The notes under the pieces: model-generated | Told to the model about the DNA's origin: nothing | What the model saw: only the letters and a program-made list of their open reading frames with translations | Database searches by the model: none | Made by a program: the position numbers and the translations under genes | Shown: positions 1-10,978 of the stretch, piece by piece | Layout: the number at the start of each line of letters is the position of its first letter | How positions within the stretch are numbered: the stretch's first letter is position 1 | From: Dendrobium chrysotoxum | Taxonomy: Eukaryota > Streptophyta > Magnoliopsida > Asparagales > Orchidaceae | Length of the DNA stretch: 64,000 bases | Assembly (NCBI GenBank): GCA_019925795.1 | Contig: CM034305.1 | Coordinates: forward strand, 94,462,433 to 94,526,432 | Direction: 5' to 3'

Positions 1-202
1 CCACAACCCCACACCGCTGACATTGGAACTCTGCTCGGCCATCGTCATTAGACATCCATCTAGCATCCAGTGTCACGTCTTCCTTTGACCATAATAACAT
101 GTCAACTATAGTCCCTTCGACCAAAATCTCCTATTTATGGTCTTTCCGACCATCGTCGCCCGCTGACTACGGCCTTTCATGTAAAGCCATAGAATCTAAT
201 TT
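1..202. repeat. Degenerate ~32-bp satellite remnant
   Basis: Words such as ctatagtcccttcgacc and tttccgaccatcgtcgccc recur at roughly 30-34 bp. The same satellite occurs at 10192-10470, 23505-23884 and 30486-30770. No coding potential is seen. The array is cut on the right by the retrotransposon that starts at 208. Confidence 0.6.
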
Positions 203-207
203 AGAAG
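203..207. other. Target site duplication AGAAG (left)
   Basis: AGAAG at 203-207 lies directly before the TG end of the LTR element and is repeated at 7923-7927 directly after its CA end. A 5-bp duplication is what LTR retrotransposon integration leaves, so this fixes both outer borders. Confidence 0.85.
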
Positions 208-1718
208 TGTTACGGGCTAGAAGAATATGCGGCAATTGAGTTAGAAATTTATGTTTTAGCGTTGCACGGATATCCAGCTCACACACACAGAGACCACAAG
301 ATTTTTACATGAAAAATTCTGAAAAAGGGAAAAACCATGGGGCCTGCTTAGTTTGAAATGATTCCATTAGCACTTGAGTAGGTTACAGTGGGCTCCAAGG
401 ACGATCATATTACAAGGGTTGAAGTTGGGGGTATGTGAAAGTCTGATGTCACACTGGTTGAACTTTGGGGTCACTTGGTGATTTGGTAGAGTTTTAGGCC
501 TTAGGTGGTAGTCTGGTAGAACTCTGGGCCTTAGGTGGTTTTTTGGCAGAGCTAAGGACGTCAGATGGTGGTTCGACCGAAGTCCAGGCCCCAGGTGGTG
601 GTCCGGCGGGAGTCCGAGCCTCAGGTGGTGGTCTAGTGGAGCTGACTACCTTAGGTGGTTGTCCGACGGAGCTCAGGGCATCAGACGGTGGTTCGGCAGA
701 GCAGAGAACATCAGGTGGTGGTCTGGCGGAGCTCAGTGCTTCAAGCGGTGGTCCGACGGAGCAGAGGATGTCAGGTGGTGGTCCGGCGGAGCTCAGGGCG
801 TCAGGCGGTGATCCGATGGAGCAGAAGACATCAGGTGGTGGTCCGGCGGAGCTTAGGGCTCAGGCTGTGGTCCGGTTGAGCAGAAGATGTCAGGTGGTGG
901 TTCGACGGAGCAGAGGATGTCAGGTGGTGGTCTGGCATAACTCAGGGCGTCAAGCGGTGGTCCGGCAGAGCTGAAGACGTCAGGTGGTGGTCCGACGGAG
1001 CACAAGGCGTCAAGCGGTGGTCCGACGGAGCTGAGGATGTCAGGTGGTGGTCTGAAGGAGCTCAGGGCATCAAGCTGTGGTCCGATAGAGCTGACGACAT
1101 CAGGTGGTCCGGCGGAGCTTAGGGTGTCAAGCGGTGGTCTTGCGGAACTCCGGCAGTGGTCGAGGAGGAGCAAGGAGGCAAGAGTGATCTCCAATCTCTC
1201 TCTTTTTTCTCCTTAGGATTAGGTGTCCCTTTTCAAGAGAAGAGGGGGCTCTATTTATAGATTTTTGGGAGTGGCATGGCCCATAAATAGAAGGAAGATC
1301 AAGGGTAATTAGGAAGTGGTTTGAATGGACAGCCGATGTTGAATCCCTTAATTAAGGACTGTTTACTGGTCATTTGAAAGTTTTAGTGATGTTAGAATTT
1401 TGTGATCTTAGGCTCATTGAATTTGTCTCGTCGAGACGCTCGATTCGATTATAAGCATATTTCATTTGGAGACCGTTTGGTAATTCAAATTATGGTTTAA
1501 ACCTTCTAATATCGCTTCAGACCCTTGATTTGGACCCAGTTGGGCTCGGATTTGGTTGAATTTGGTGTCGTTGGGTTCGTATCTCCGAGACGTTCAGTTC
1601 GGCTATAAGTTTGTTGAAATCGGAGTTCGGATGGTCCCAATTTTAATTTCAAAAGTTTCCAACATGACTTTGCCTTGAGATTCATGCCCGATCAAGATAA
1701 TTTTTTGAGGATGTATCA
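208..1718 (-). repeat. 3' LTR of the gag-only element
   Basis: On the plus strand it starts tgttacgggctag and ends gaggatgtatca, so on the minus strand it runs TGATAC...AACA. It matches 6613-7922 over its whole length. It is about 200 bp longer, mainly because its internal 30-bp minisatellite (540-1150) has more units than the other LTR. Confidence 0.85.
540..1150. repeat. 30/60-bp GC-rich minisatellite inside the 3' LTR
   Basis: About 20 imperfect 30-bp units of the form tcaggtggtggtccggcgga, alternating in a 60-bp higher-order unit. Because 30 is divisible by three, the array stays open in several frames and produces long glycine- and serine-rich ORFs on both strands; I do not regard these as genes. 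Confidence 0.85.
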
Positions 1719-1733
1719 GTAGCCCCCCTATAT
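1719..1733 (-). other. Polypurine tract
   Basis: On the minus strand the bases just before the 3' LTR read ATAGGGGGGCTAC, a purine-rich run where an LTR element primes plus-strand DNA synthesis. The position fits exactly. It supports the minus orientation. Confidence 0.65.
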
Positions 1734-2168
1734 TTGAACGTCGAAGCTCCAAAAGTCTAAAAATATGTGTCGCAATTTTTTGAGAATTTTTTGCACGACT
1801 TGGAAACTTGAAATAATTCAAATTTGGGCGTAAAGGTCTCGAAAGGCTCTAAAAGTGCCAAAATGGAGTCTGGAACGTCAAAAAATGGTTTCAGGGACCC
1901 CAAAAATATCCGATTAGACCTTTCCAGGCCCAAAATTCGGCCCAGAAATGAGTCGGGACGAACAAGCCACCACTAGCGGCCGCCCGCCGCCCCCGAGCCT
2001 CTAGCGCCAGCTCGCCTGCCCGGCTGTCCTGCGAGCCGCGCGCCTACCAGGCTTGCTCGCCTGGCTGACGCAGCCTGTAGCCGCGGGTTGACAGGAGCCA
2101 ACTGCCGGCAGTTGGCTTGACCGCCGTCTCCGGTTGACTTAACCGCTAGTGGTTAGGTAAATTTTTTT

Positions 2169-2266
<98 letters not shown>

Positions 2267-2665
2267 TTTTTTTTTCTTTCTTCTTTTTTTTTCAAAATTG
2301 CTAAAACGCCCCTCCTTCAACTATAAATATCCCCCCAACCCTTCAAATTCACACCTCCTTCTCTTCTTCTCTTTTTTCATTTGAGGCCTTCCCCTAGCTA
2401 TGTACAGGTGGCATCCCCTGTCCAGGCCCACGGCCCCTCTCTGCAAGAAGGAGATTTACCCCCTTCTTCTCCTCTCTCTCATGCCGAGGCATTCCCCTAG
2501 TCCATTTCAGGTGGTATCCCTTGTGCCGGTCTAAGGCCCCTCACTGAGTAGGAGTCTCCTCCCCCTTCTTCTTCTCTCCCTCACGCTGAGGCATTCCCCT
2601 AGTCCATTTCATGTGGTATCCCCCTATGCCGGTCTAGGGCCCTTCATTGAGTAGGAGTCTTTTCC
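1734..2665. other. Internal non-coding part of the gag-only element
   Basis: Contains a GC-rich patch (about 1960-2110), a long TA run, and three ~101-105-bp tandem units beginning gaggcattcccctag near 2382, 2483 and 2588. No protein-coding signal is recognised. Confidence 0.6.
2172..2265. repeat. (TA)n microsatellite
   Basis: Uninterrupted TA dinucleotide run of about 94 bp inside the retrotransposon. Confidence 0.97.
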
Positions 2666-4110
2666 TCTTTCTTTGAGAGATCCTACAGAGGTCTAACATT
2701 AGTTGGTAGAAGTCTGGCAACAGATGAAAGTCGACGAGAGTCCGATGACGGGTAGTAGTACAGCAACGGGAGGAAGCTCGGCGTCGGGTAGAAGTCCGAC
2801 GAAAGTCTCTCAATGGGCAGAAGTCCAACGACGGGTAGAAATTCAGTGTCGGGTAGAACTCCAATAAAGGTTCGGCATTGGGAAGAAGTCCGGCGTCGGG
2901 TAGAAATCTGATGAATGTCCGTTGACGGGCAGAAGTCAGACGCTGGGTAGAAATTTAGTGTCGGGTAGAACTTCGACAATGGTCCGACGACGGGCAGAAG
3001 TTCAGAGTCAGGTAGAACTCTAACGAAGGTCTGGCGATAGGTAGAAATCCGGCGTCGAGTAGAAGTTCAGCATTGGGTAGAAATCTGAAGAATGTCCGTT
3101 GACAGACATAAGTTTGACAACGGGTAGAAATTCATCATCGGGTAGAAATCCGACGATGGTCCGGTGATGGGTAGAAGTCTAGCGTCAGGTAGAAATCTGA
3201 TGAGGGTCCAGCGACAAACAGAAGTCCCGCGTTGGGTAGAAGTTCAGTGTCGGGTAGAAATTCGACGAAAGACTGATGACGGGAAGAAGTCCGACGTCGG
3301 GTAGAAATTCAGCATCGAGTAGAAATCCGACGAGGGTCTGGTGACGGGCAGAACTCTAACGTCGAGTAGAAGTTCAGTGATGGGTAGAAATCCGACGAAA
3401 GACCGACGACAGGTAGAAGTCCAGTATCGAGTAGAAGTTCGATGACAGGTAAAAATTTAGCGTCGGGTAGAAATCCGACGAGGGTCCAGCGACTGGCAGA
3501 AGTCCAGCGTTGGGTAGAAGTTCAATGTCGGGTAGAAATTCGATGAAAGACCGACGACAGGTAGAAGTCTGACATCGAGTAAAATTTTAGTGTCGGGTAG
3601 AAATCCGACGAAAGCCAGTTGAGGGCAGAAGTCCGATGACGGGTAAAAATTCAGCATCGGGTAGAATTCCGATGAGGGTCTGGTGACGGGCATAAGTCTG
3701 GCGTCGGGTAGAAATTCAGCGTCGCGTAGAAATCCGATGAGGGTCCGACGACGGGCAGAAGTCCGACATCGGTAAAAGTTCAGCGTCAGGTAGAAATCCA
3801 AGGAAAGTCCATTGACGGGCAGAAGTCCAACGATGGGTAAAAATTTAGCGTCGGGTAGAAATCTGGTGAGGGTTCGACGACGGGCAGAAGTCCGACGTCG
3901 GGTAGAAGTTCAGTGTCGAGTAGAAATCGGACGAATGACCGATGATGGGTAGAAGTCCGACATGGGGTAGATGTTTAGCTTTGGGTAAAAATCTGATGAA
4001 AGTCTGTTGACAGGCATAAGTCCAGCAATAGGAGGAACCTTGACGTCGGGAAGAAGTCTGGCGAAAGTCCCGTGACGGGCAGAGGCTCAGTAATGGGAGG
4101 AAGCTCGATG
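2660..4110. repeat. Tandem array of ~60-65-bp units inside the gag-only element
   Basis: Some 20 or more degenerate units built from words such as gggtagaaatccgacga, gggcagaagtccgacgtc and gggtagaagttcagtg. The array fills the region where pol would lie. Minus-strand ORFs of 60-115 aa over it are repeat translations rich in F, Y, L, P and R and are not genes. Confidence 0.85.
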
Positions 4111-4119
4111 TCGGGCTTC

Positions 4120-4665
4120 TTGATGGCGTGAGCCTGTATGAAAAAGGTTGAGAGAATCCACCAAGGGTGTATAACCTATCCGAGGTTGTATATTATAGCA
4201 CTGCTCGATGATATTAACCTGTGTGAAGAGGCTAAGGGAATCCACTAAGGATGTATGACATAATCGAGGTTGTATGTTAGATCACTACTCGATGACGTTA
4301 ACCTATGTGGAAGAGGTCGAGAGAATCCACCAAGGATGTATGACCTATCTGAGGTTGTGTGTTAAAGCACTGATTGATAACGTTAACCTGTGTGAAAGAG
4401 GTTGAGAGAATCCACTAAGGATGTATGACCTATTCGAGGTTGTATGTCAGAGCCTTGCTCGATGACGTTAACCTGTGTGGAAGAGGTCGAGAGAATCCAT
4501 CAAGGATGTATGACCTATCCGAGGTTGTATGTCAGAGCACTACTCGATGACGTTAACCTGTGTGGAAGAGGTTGATAGAATCCACCAAAGATGTATGTCA
4601 TATCCAAGGTTGTGTGTCAGAGCACTGCTCGATGACGTTAATCTGTGTGGAAGAGGTCGAATCAA
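4120..4665. repeat. 85-bp tandem repeat, about six units
   Basis: The word ttaacctgtgtg recurs at 4214, 4298, 4383, 4468, 4553 and 4638, giving a very regular 84-85-bp period. Each unit also carries agagaatccaccaagga and gaggttgtatgtcag. It is distinct from the neighbouring 60-65-bp array. Confidence 0.9.
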
Positions 4666-5039
4666 ATCCCCTTGTGATTGATTATCCAGTGATTGAAACA
4701 CAATAATGATTGTGTATTTCTCAAATTACGGATAAAGATATTATTTTCATCGGTAGTTTTTCATTATCATTATTTTTAATCTTTTTTAAAGAAGTAGATA
4801 ATATCAAAATAGAGCACACAACGCATCACTATATTGTGTAGGATAATATAACAACTTTCTAGTACAACCTAAGGATATAAGTGTTACACCATACTAAACA
4901 CATAAGATATATATACAGGGATAACACAATGTTTGACTTGGAAGAAAAAAATTAGGGATATCAGAGCGACACCCTACTGATAAAAGAGACACAAAAAACA
5001 AGACGACTACTATTACTAACACAAATGTATACACTATGT

Positions 5040-6140
5040 GATCATTTGATCTCACCAACCATTTGAATATTATTCAATGGTTGTCTTGGTTGTTATTGAT
5101 TTTGCTCCCAACATCATCTCGAGTAGGTGGGCATTGGATGAATTATCGGAGATATCTTTGTCGGATCAGCCTCTCAATCTCATCCTTGAGTTGTTTACAA
5201 GTTTTAGTAGTGTGTCCACAACTACGGTGGAAATGACAGTATTGATCTTGATTTTCTACGTTCCATTTTAAAGTATTTGGCCACTTAATATTTTCTTAAT
5301 CTCGGATGGCCATCAACACATTTGCTTGAGAGACATTGAGTGGTGTATACTCCTCTTGCAGAAACTCACGTTATGGTACTGGGGGTCTAGGAGAGAAGTT
5401 TTTCTTTCATTGTGAGAATGAGTCATCCATTGTAGGGGCATTTTTATGCTTTCCAAGAGTTTGCTCAAATTGCTTCTTATAGGCATTAATAGCTTCATCT
5501 ACTGATATTTGCTCATCAACACGATGGATCAGGTCAACATATGAGGGAACCGTATCTCGCATAAGTGCTGAGTAGAAGGGGCCAGGATGAAGCCCTCTGA
5601 GAAAAACTCCTCTAAGTAACTCAGGATCTACTCCAGGAATTTGTCGAGCCTCAGTAGAAAATTATTGGAAATACTCCTTTAGTGATTCTCCTTTATTTTG
5701 GCAGATCCCAGAGAGGTGGGAAGAATCCTTAGTAATTCTTCGATTGGCGATGAATTATTCGACAAACATCTTGGCTAAACTAACGAATATAGGAATTATT
5801 CCAGCTGGAAGTGAGTAGAACTACGTTCGAGCTTATCCTTGGAGGGTAGCAGGAAAAACTTGGCATAAGAGTGCATCTTAGGCTCGTTGTATATGCATGA
5901 TGGTCCTATAGTGATTGATATGCTCGTACGGGTCAGATGTCCCGTCGTAGGGATAGATGTTCGGTAGTTTGAACCCTGCCGAAATGGGGTGTTGAAGGAT
6001 GGCTTCAGCCCGGGGTGAGGACTCCTGGAAGTTCCACTGATGAAGAGATTGTCTTGCACTTCCTGCGGGGAACTCTTCTTGAACCAATCTTTGTAGTTCA
6101 TGTCATAGGATGTTACGAGGGAGTCTAGCAATGTGTAGTG
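5040..6140 (-). pseudogene. Decayed Ty3/gypsy gag
   Basis: Reading the minus strand from about 6140 downward, pieces in two or three frames match plant gypsy Gag. A segment around 5990-5880 contains YPYDGTSDPYEHINHYRT, the typical start of the capsid domain. A stretch around 5500-5300 contains DEAINAYKKQFEQTLGKHKN-like residues. A final cysteine/histidine cluster near 5250-5150 (CHFHRSCGHTT) resembles the nucleocapsid knuckle region. Frameshifts and stops break the frame, so no functional Gag is made from this copy. The family assignment rests on my knowledge of the Gag motif. Confidence 0.75.
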
Positions 6141-6590
6141 GGGCTAAGTCCTCGGGGACATCTGAAGGATGGGTAGAGCTTGCTGTGTCAGCAAGTTCAT
6201 TATCTTGATGCGTCGGAGGATGCATCCTTGGTGGAGGGAAAGGAATCTCGACATGAAGATGCTCTGGTGGAACCTCTCCAAGCCAGGGTGGATCTCGAGG
6301 GAGAAGGATCTTTTCTTATGGAGCTAATGCCAGCTGTCGGGTCTCTCGTAGGAGTTAAAGGATCTCATTATGAGATTCCTCCATTCTTTGAATACGATCT
6401 TCTAGGGATGGTCCTGATGTCCTTCTCTAGCAGCATTTTGCCCCCCCAGGATAAAAAGAGACAGATACTTGGTATCCCAGATTCATAGACTGATTCCTAG
6501 ATTGATATAAATTGGAGCGGGAGGCTCCCAAGATGTGATTACTACGCCTGTTGGCCATTGCAGTGGTGATTTAGGATAGGGGGACTGGCG

Positions 6591-6611
6591 GTTCCCATAG
6601 ATGGTGCCAAA
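6591..6611 (-). other. Primer binding site region
   Basis: On the minus strand the bases directly following the 5' LTR read TTTGGCACCATCTATGGGAA, similar to the TTGGCGCC..TCTGTGGGAA sites common in plant gypsy elements. I cannot assign the tRNA with certainty. Confidence 0.6.
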
Positions 6612-6612
6612 C

Positions 6613-7922
6613 TATTGAGGGCTAGAATATACGGCGATAGAGTTATAATTTTATGTCTTAGCGTTGCACGAAGATCCAGCTCACACACATAGAGAACATA
6701 AGATTTTTACGTGGAAACTCCTAAAAAAAAGAAAAACTACGGGGCCTGGCCCAATTTAAAATGATTCCACTAGCACTTGAGTAGGTTACAGTGGGCTAAC
6801 TCACCTCCAAGGGTGATCAGATTACAAGTATCAACTATAGGGTTAAAGTCAAGATATGTGAAAGTCTGATGTCACACTGGTGAAACTTTGGGGTCACCCG
6901 GTGGTTTGGCAGAATTTTAGGCCTTAGGTGGTTGTCTGGTAGAACTTCAAGCCTTAGATGGTTCTCTGGCAGAGTTGAGAACGTCAAGTGGTGGTCCGAC
7001 GGAAGTATGGGCCTCAGATGGTGGTTTGGTGGGAGTCTGGGCCTCAAGTGGTGGTCTAGCGGAGCTGAGGATGTTAGGTGGTGGTCCGACAGAGCTCATG
7101 ACATTAAACGGTGGTCCGGTAGAGCATAGAACATTAAGTGGTGGGTTCGGTGGAGCTCAGGGCATCAGGCGGTGGTCCGGCGGAGCAGAGGACGTCAGGT
7201 GGTGCTCCGACGGAGCTTAGGCAATCAAGCGATGGTCCGGTGGAGCTGAGACATCAGGTTGTGGTCTGGCAGAGCTCAGAGCATCAAGCGGTGGTCCGGT
7301 GGAGCTGAGGACATCAGGTGGTGGTCCGGCGGAGCTCAGGGTGTCAAGCGGTGGCCCAACGGAACTCTGGCAATGGTCGAGGAGGAGCAAGGAGGCAAGA
7401 GCGATCTCTGATCTCTCTCTTTTCTCATTAGGATTAGGTGTCCCTTTTCAAGAGAAGAGGGGGCTCTATTTATAAATTTTTGGGAGTGGCATGGCCCGTA
7501 AATAGGAGGAAGATCAAGGGTAATTAGGGAGTGGTTTGAATGAACGATCGATGTTGAATCCCCTGATTATGGACCGTTTACTAGTCATTTGAAGGTCTTA
7601 GCGATGTCAAAATTTTGTCGTTGGATTCATCTCGTCGAGATGCTCGGTTCAACTGTAAGCATGTCATATTTGGAGATCGTTTGGTAATCCAAATTATGGT
7701 TTAAACCTTCTGACAGCGCTTCAAACCCTTGATTTGGACCTAGTTGGGCTTGGATTGGGTTGAATTTGGTGTCCTTGGGTTCGTATTTCTAAGACATTCC
7801 ATTCGGCTATAAGTTTGCTGAAATCGGAGTTTGGATGGTCCCAATTTTAATTTCGGAAGTTTCCAACATGACTTTGCCTTGAGATTCGTGCCCGATCAAG
7901 ATAATTTTTTGAGGATGCATCA
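6613..7922 (-). repeat. 5' LTR of the gag-only element
   Basis: Matches 208-1718. It runs from tattgagggctag to gaggatgcatca on the plus strand. About 1310 bp long. Its inner end has lost the perfect CA terminus (TA in place of TG on the plus strand), and its minisatellite is shorter than in the other LTR. Confidence 0.85.
6960..7370. repeat. 30/60-bp minisatellite inside the 5' LTR
   Basis: Same tcaggtggtggtccggcgga-type units as at 540-1150, but about 200 bp fewer. Overlapping ORFs of 65-80 aa are repeat artefacts. Confidence 0.85.
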
Positions 7923-7927
7923 AGAAG

Positions 7928-8676
7928 AATTATTTTTTATCTTTTAATTTACACAACCAGAGCTATATACTTTTTTTGATCAATATAAATACTAGTGAAA
8001 ATAAAGTTATCCATCAAAATATCAATATATACATATTTATTTATTTTCCAAAAAATCACATACACTACTCAGAATTCATATAATCATAACATATCTATCA
8101 TGTCATGAGTACAAAAGAATAACTATTGATAGAAAGAAATATGCTAACAGTAAACTTGAAGAATTCTAACCAGCCTTATACTCCTAATCCTCTAACCTGA
8201 CCTAAAAAGATTTAAACTACATATAATGAGCTTGAATGCCTAACATGTCATCAAAGCCTATAACTGAACTCAAAACATATTAAATGAGCAATATGCATGT
8301 GAGTGATCAATTCATAACAGTAACATTCATATGATTATGAATTTGTGCAAAAATAGCTCGCATGCAATAACAGTAGAATCTATAAATACTAAAATAGTAT
8401 GGTATGAAAGCAAGCAAAATAGTACATTGGGGAAACTAGTAAATCAGTACGGGTGTTAAATATATAAAGCAATCTTCATATCAGTACTCTCAATCAGTAA
8501 AGAAATCGTGTAAAGAGGTAAAATAAAAGAATCGATTAAGACTATCAGAATTATATCAATGTAGTAAAATCCTATACAGATGTACACATGTTATCCATTT
8601 AGTATATATTAGTATCAAACCAGTATCTTAATCACATGCTCAGTATATTATATGCTTATTATTAGTACAATGATTC

Positions 8677-8740
<64 letters not shown>

Positions 8741-9572
8741 GTGAATCAATATTAGTATTAGTAATAGTTCTATAATAGTATTAGTATCTATATCGATACT
8801 AGTGAATCCAGTGGCCGTAGCAATAAAATGATGCAATAAAAGTAAATCCATACAGTGACAATAAATCAATACATTATTAGTAAAGTTTTAAAGTAATAAT
8901 GAATCCGTAACATGCATTTTAATAATCACACTAAATAAGTAAAAAATTCTAGCGATCACGATATTTTTTAGTAATCAGTAATCGATAGTCATAACCGTTG
9001 GCTCAATTAACAAAGTCGTCACTTTTTACCCGTTGGCATAGTAATAACTCTTTATAACTCTCAATCGTTGTATCAAATAATACTAAATCATAGTATTTAA
9101 AGGAAAGCCGTCGTCCCACCATGCTATACTAATCAATCAATCTCCAACAAATCGGTAAACTAGTCTTTACTTGTCTTTTACACACAATATTATTATCATA
9201 GTACTATAATATTAATATCGACCAGCTCAATCACATATACACATTCATTTCCTATGAATTACATTAAATAAAGCATAATTAAGCTTAATTCATAGTGTCA
9301 AAATGTCATAACAATATGCAACATAAAACTCTAATGAGGAGAAATTTATATTTTCAGAAATTAATCAAATTACTAGAGATTATGTATAACGATATTTTGA
9401 AACTTTAATTGAACAAAAATACTATTTTTAGATGTCAAACTAAAATTTTGAATTAATAAAAATCATTGCTTTTTTAAAAATAACTCGGTAAAAAAATCTC
9501 GAATAAATACTCAAAACGTTCATAATCTTAATATCTATAACATGTAAAAAACTGCACGGTAAATATTTTACC
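7928..9572. other. AT-rich spacer, no gene seen
   Basis: Strongly AT-rich DNA with one long TAA microsatellite. It lies outside the duplicated segment. It may be the remainder of an older LTR whose end lies near 10191, because 9573-10191 continues in the same style. No coding frame is convincing. Confidence 0.5.
8676..8738. repeat. (TAA)n microsatellite
   Basis: About 21 TAA/ATA units in a row. The tyrosine-rich minus-strand ORF over it is an artefact of the repeat. Confidence 0.97.
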
Positions 9573-10191
9573 AATACAAAAATATTCTTATTTTTTGTCA
9601 ACAAAAATATAAATTTGATCAGAAAAATTTAAAATATATAAAATTATTAAAATAAAAAATAGAAAAATGATTCCTTATCTTGAGACAAACAAATCTCCAA
9701 ATAGGATCGAGCGGTGAAAATTGCTAAGGCTGTCAAATCCTAAATTTTTTTTCTCTCCTCTATTTTCTCTCTAAATCTTTTTTTCCTTCTCTTGCATGTA
9801 GCAAACGAATGGAAAAGCTATCAATGGATTTAGATTTTGTAATAAAATAATAATATAAGATTAATATAATTATATAATTTAATTATTTTTTAGCATAAAA
9901 TAAATATAAATTCTTATGAGGCTTTAAAAATTATTGAAAAATATTCATAAAATAACTCATTTTATTTAAAATTTTTGGAGAAATCGGCTTGTAAAATGGA
10001 CACCTGACGGTCCCAAAATTCTCACTTGTACTGAAAAATATCAATTTCTTTATAATTTGAACCATTGCGCAAAAATTAGTGTAATTAAACCATCATAGTA
10101 TTTATCTTATGGTGAAGATGATTTGTGATTTGGATTTATAATGACTCCTAAAATATTTATTTAACTAGTTTAAATTACGGGCTATTACACA
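9573..10191 (-). repeat. LTR-like terminal piece
   Basis: AT-rich sequence ending in ttacgggctattaca. On the minus strand this reads TGTAATAGCCCGTAA, the usual start of many plant gypsy LTRs. A near-identical copy lies at 22882-23500. No gene is seen in it. Confidence 0.5.
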
Positions 10192-10470
10192 TTCGACAAT
10201 CGTAGTCCGACTATGGTCCCTCCAACTACCATAGCCCAACTAGGTCCTTTTGACCTTCATCTTCTGCCAACTACGGCCCCTCTGTCCATAGTCGTCTGAT
10301 TACGGTCCTTCCGAGCACTATTGCCCGTTAACTACTGTCCTTCCGACCACCGTCACCCACCAATTACGCTCCCTTCAACCATAATTTTCTGAGTATGGTC
10401 GCCTAACTACGGTCCTTTCAACCAACATTGCCCAACTACAATCATTCCAACCTCTATTACTTACCGATGA
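10192..10470. repeat. Degenerate ~32-bp satellite, unit 1
   Basis: Words such as ctacggtccttccgaccac recur every 30-34 bp. Shorter than the matching array in unit 2, which has been split by inserted DNA. Confidence 0.7.
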
Positions 10471-10764
10471 AGGTTCCCTCCGACCTCTATAACCCAAATA
10501 CAGTCTTTCTAACCCAATAAATATTCCGACACTCTCTTGAGAACAACTCTTATGACATTGGATTCTTTTAGCCTCAATCTTATAAAGTGTTATATATATA
10601 TATGATGTATATTTGCAACATTAAGCCAAAACCTTCCCTCGATGAAGGGAATTTTTTATAATTAATAACAAATAATAGTGGATTCCTTAAAACTGGGTAA
10701 AACTCCATGGTTTTCTCCCCCTTTCAAGGGTTTCCATATAAAAATTTTGGTCTCTTATGAATGC

Positions 10765-10817
<53 letters not shown>

Positions 10818-10924
10818 TCTATTTGTGTGCTGGATTTTTATATAAAGCCTGGACGTTAAGCACTCCATCTCTCTACCACAACGAATTTTTTCAAGATGTT
10901 ACATATATATAGCCGAGAAGATTA
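10471..10924. other. Non-coding LTR-like sequence
   Basis: Conserved in unit 2 at about 30771-31169. Contains ctccatggttttctccccc, also found in inverted form in the LTRs near 310 and 6725, and a TC run. No gene is seen. Confidence 0.4.
10769..10814. repeat. (TC)n microsatellite
   Basis: About 23 TC units. The matching site in unit 2 (near 31046) has only a short run, so this locus has changed length since the duplication. Confidence 0.95.
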
Positions 10925-10978
10925 ATGCTCCTCCTTTATTCTCTCAATCCTTTCTGCAAATCACTATGACGGCTCCAT
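10925..10978 (-). pseudogene. Relic 5' end of a third terpene synthase gene
   Basis: On the minus strand an ATG at 10976-10978 opens a 54-bp stretch that aligns with the first 18 codons of genes A and B. Shared blocks include AGTAATGGAGC at the start, TTTGCA, GA(T/C)(T/C)GAGAG and AAGGAGGA. In-frame stops occur early. The promoter-proximal bases upstream (10979-11065) also match those of gene A. The homology ends near 10925 and the rest of the gene is missing. The relic lies 2.7 kb downstream of gene A and exists in the same place in unit 2, so it predates the duplication. Confidence 0.75.

Larger units (their letters stand above)
208..7922 (-). mobile_element. Non-autonomous Ty3/gypsy LTR retrotransposon with gag only (TR-GAG type)
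   Basis: Two related terminal repeats (208-1718 and 6613-7922) flank an internal region of about 4.9 kb. The element is bounded by the duplication AGAAG at 203-207 and 7923-7927. Orientation is minus: the gag reads on the minus strand, a primer-binding-like site lies inside the 6613 end, and a purine-rich tract lies inside the 1718 end. Internally only a decayed gag with a zinc-knuckle-like end is recognisable (about 6140 to 5040). No protease, reverse transcriptase, RNase H or integrase is seen. The pol position is occupied by tandem arrays (2380-2665, 2660-4110, 4120-4665) and a long TA run. Elements with LTRs plus gag only are known in plants as TR-GAG and are mobilised in trans; assignment to that class is my inference. 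Confidence 0.85.

Noticed and set aside
543..1194. Overlapping ORFs of 143, 74 and 113 aa rich in glycine, serine and proline
   Set aside because: They are translations of a 30-bp minisatellite inside an LTR, open on both strands because the unit length is a multiple of three.
2634..3801. Minus-strand ORFs of 76-114 aa rich in F, Y, L, P and R
   Set aside because: Products of the 60-65-bp tandem array; no domain, and unit frames drift.
4120..4665. CRISPR-like regular repeats
   Set aside because: The units are contiguous tandem copies without unique spacers, in a plant retroelement.
8675..8869. Poly-tyrosine ORF
   Set aside because: Translation of a TAA microsatellite.
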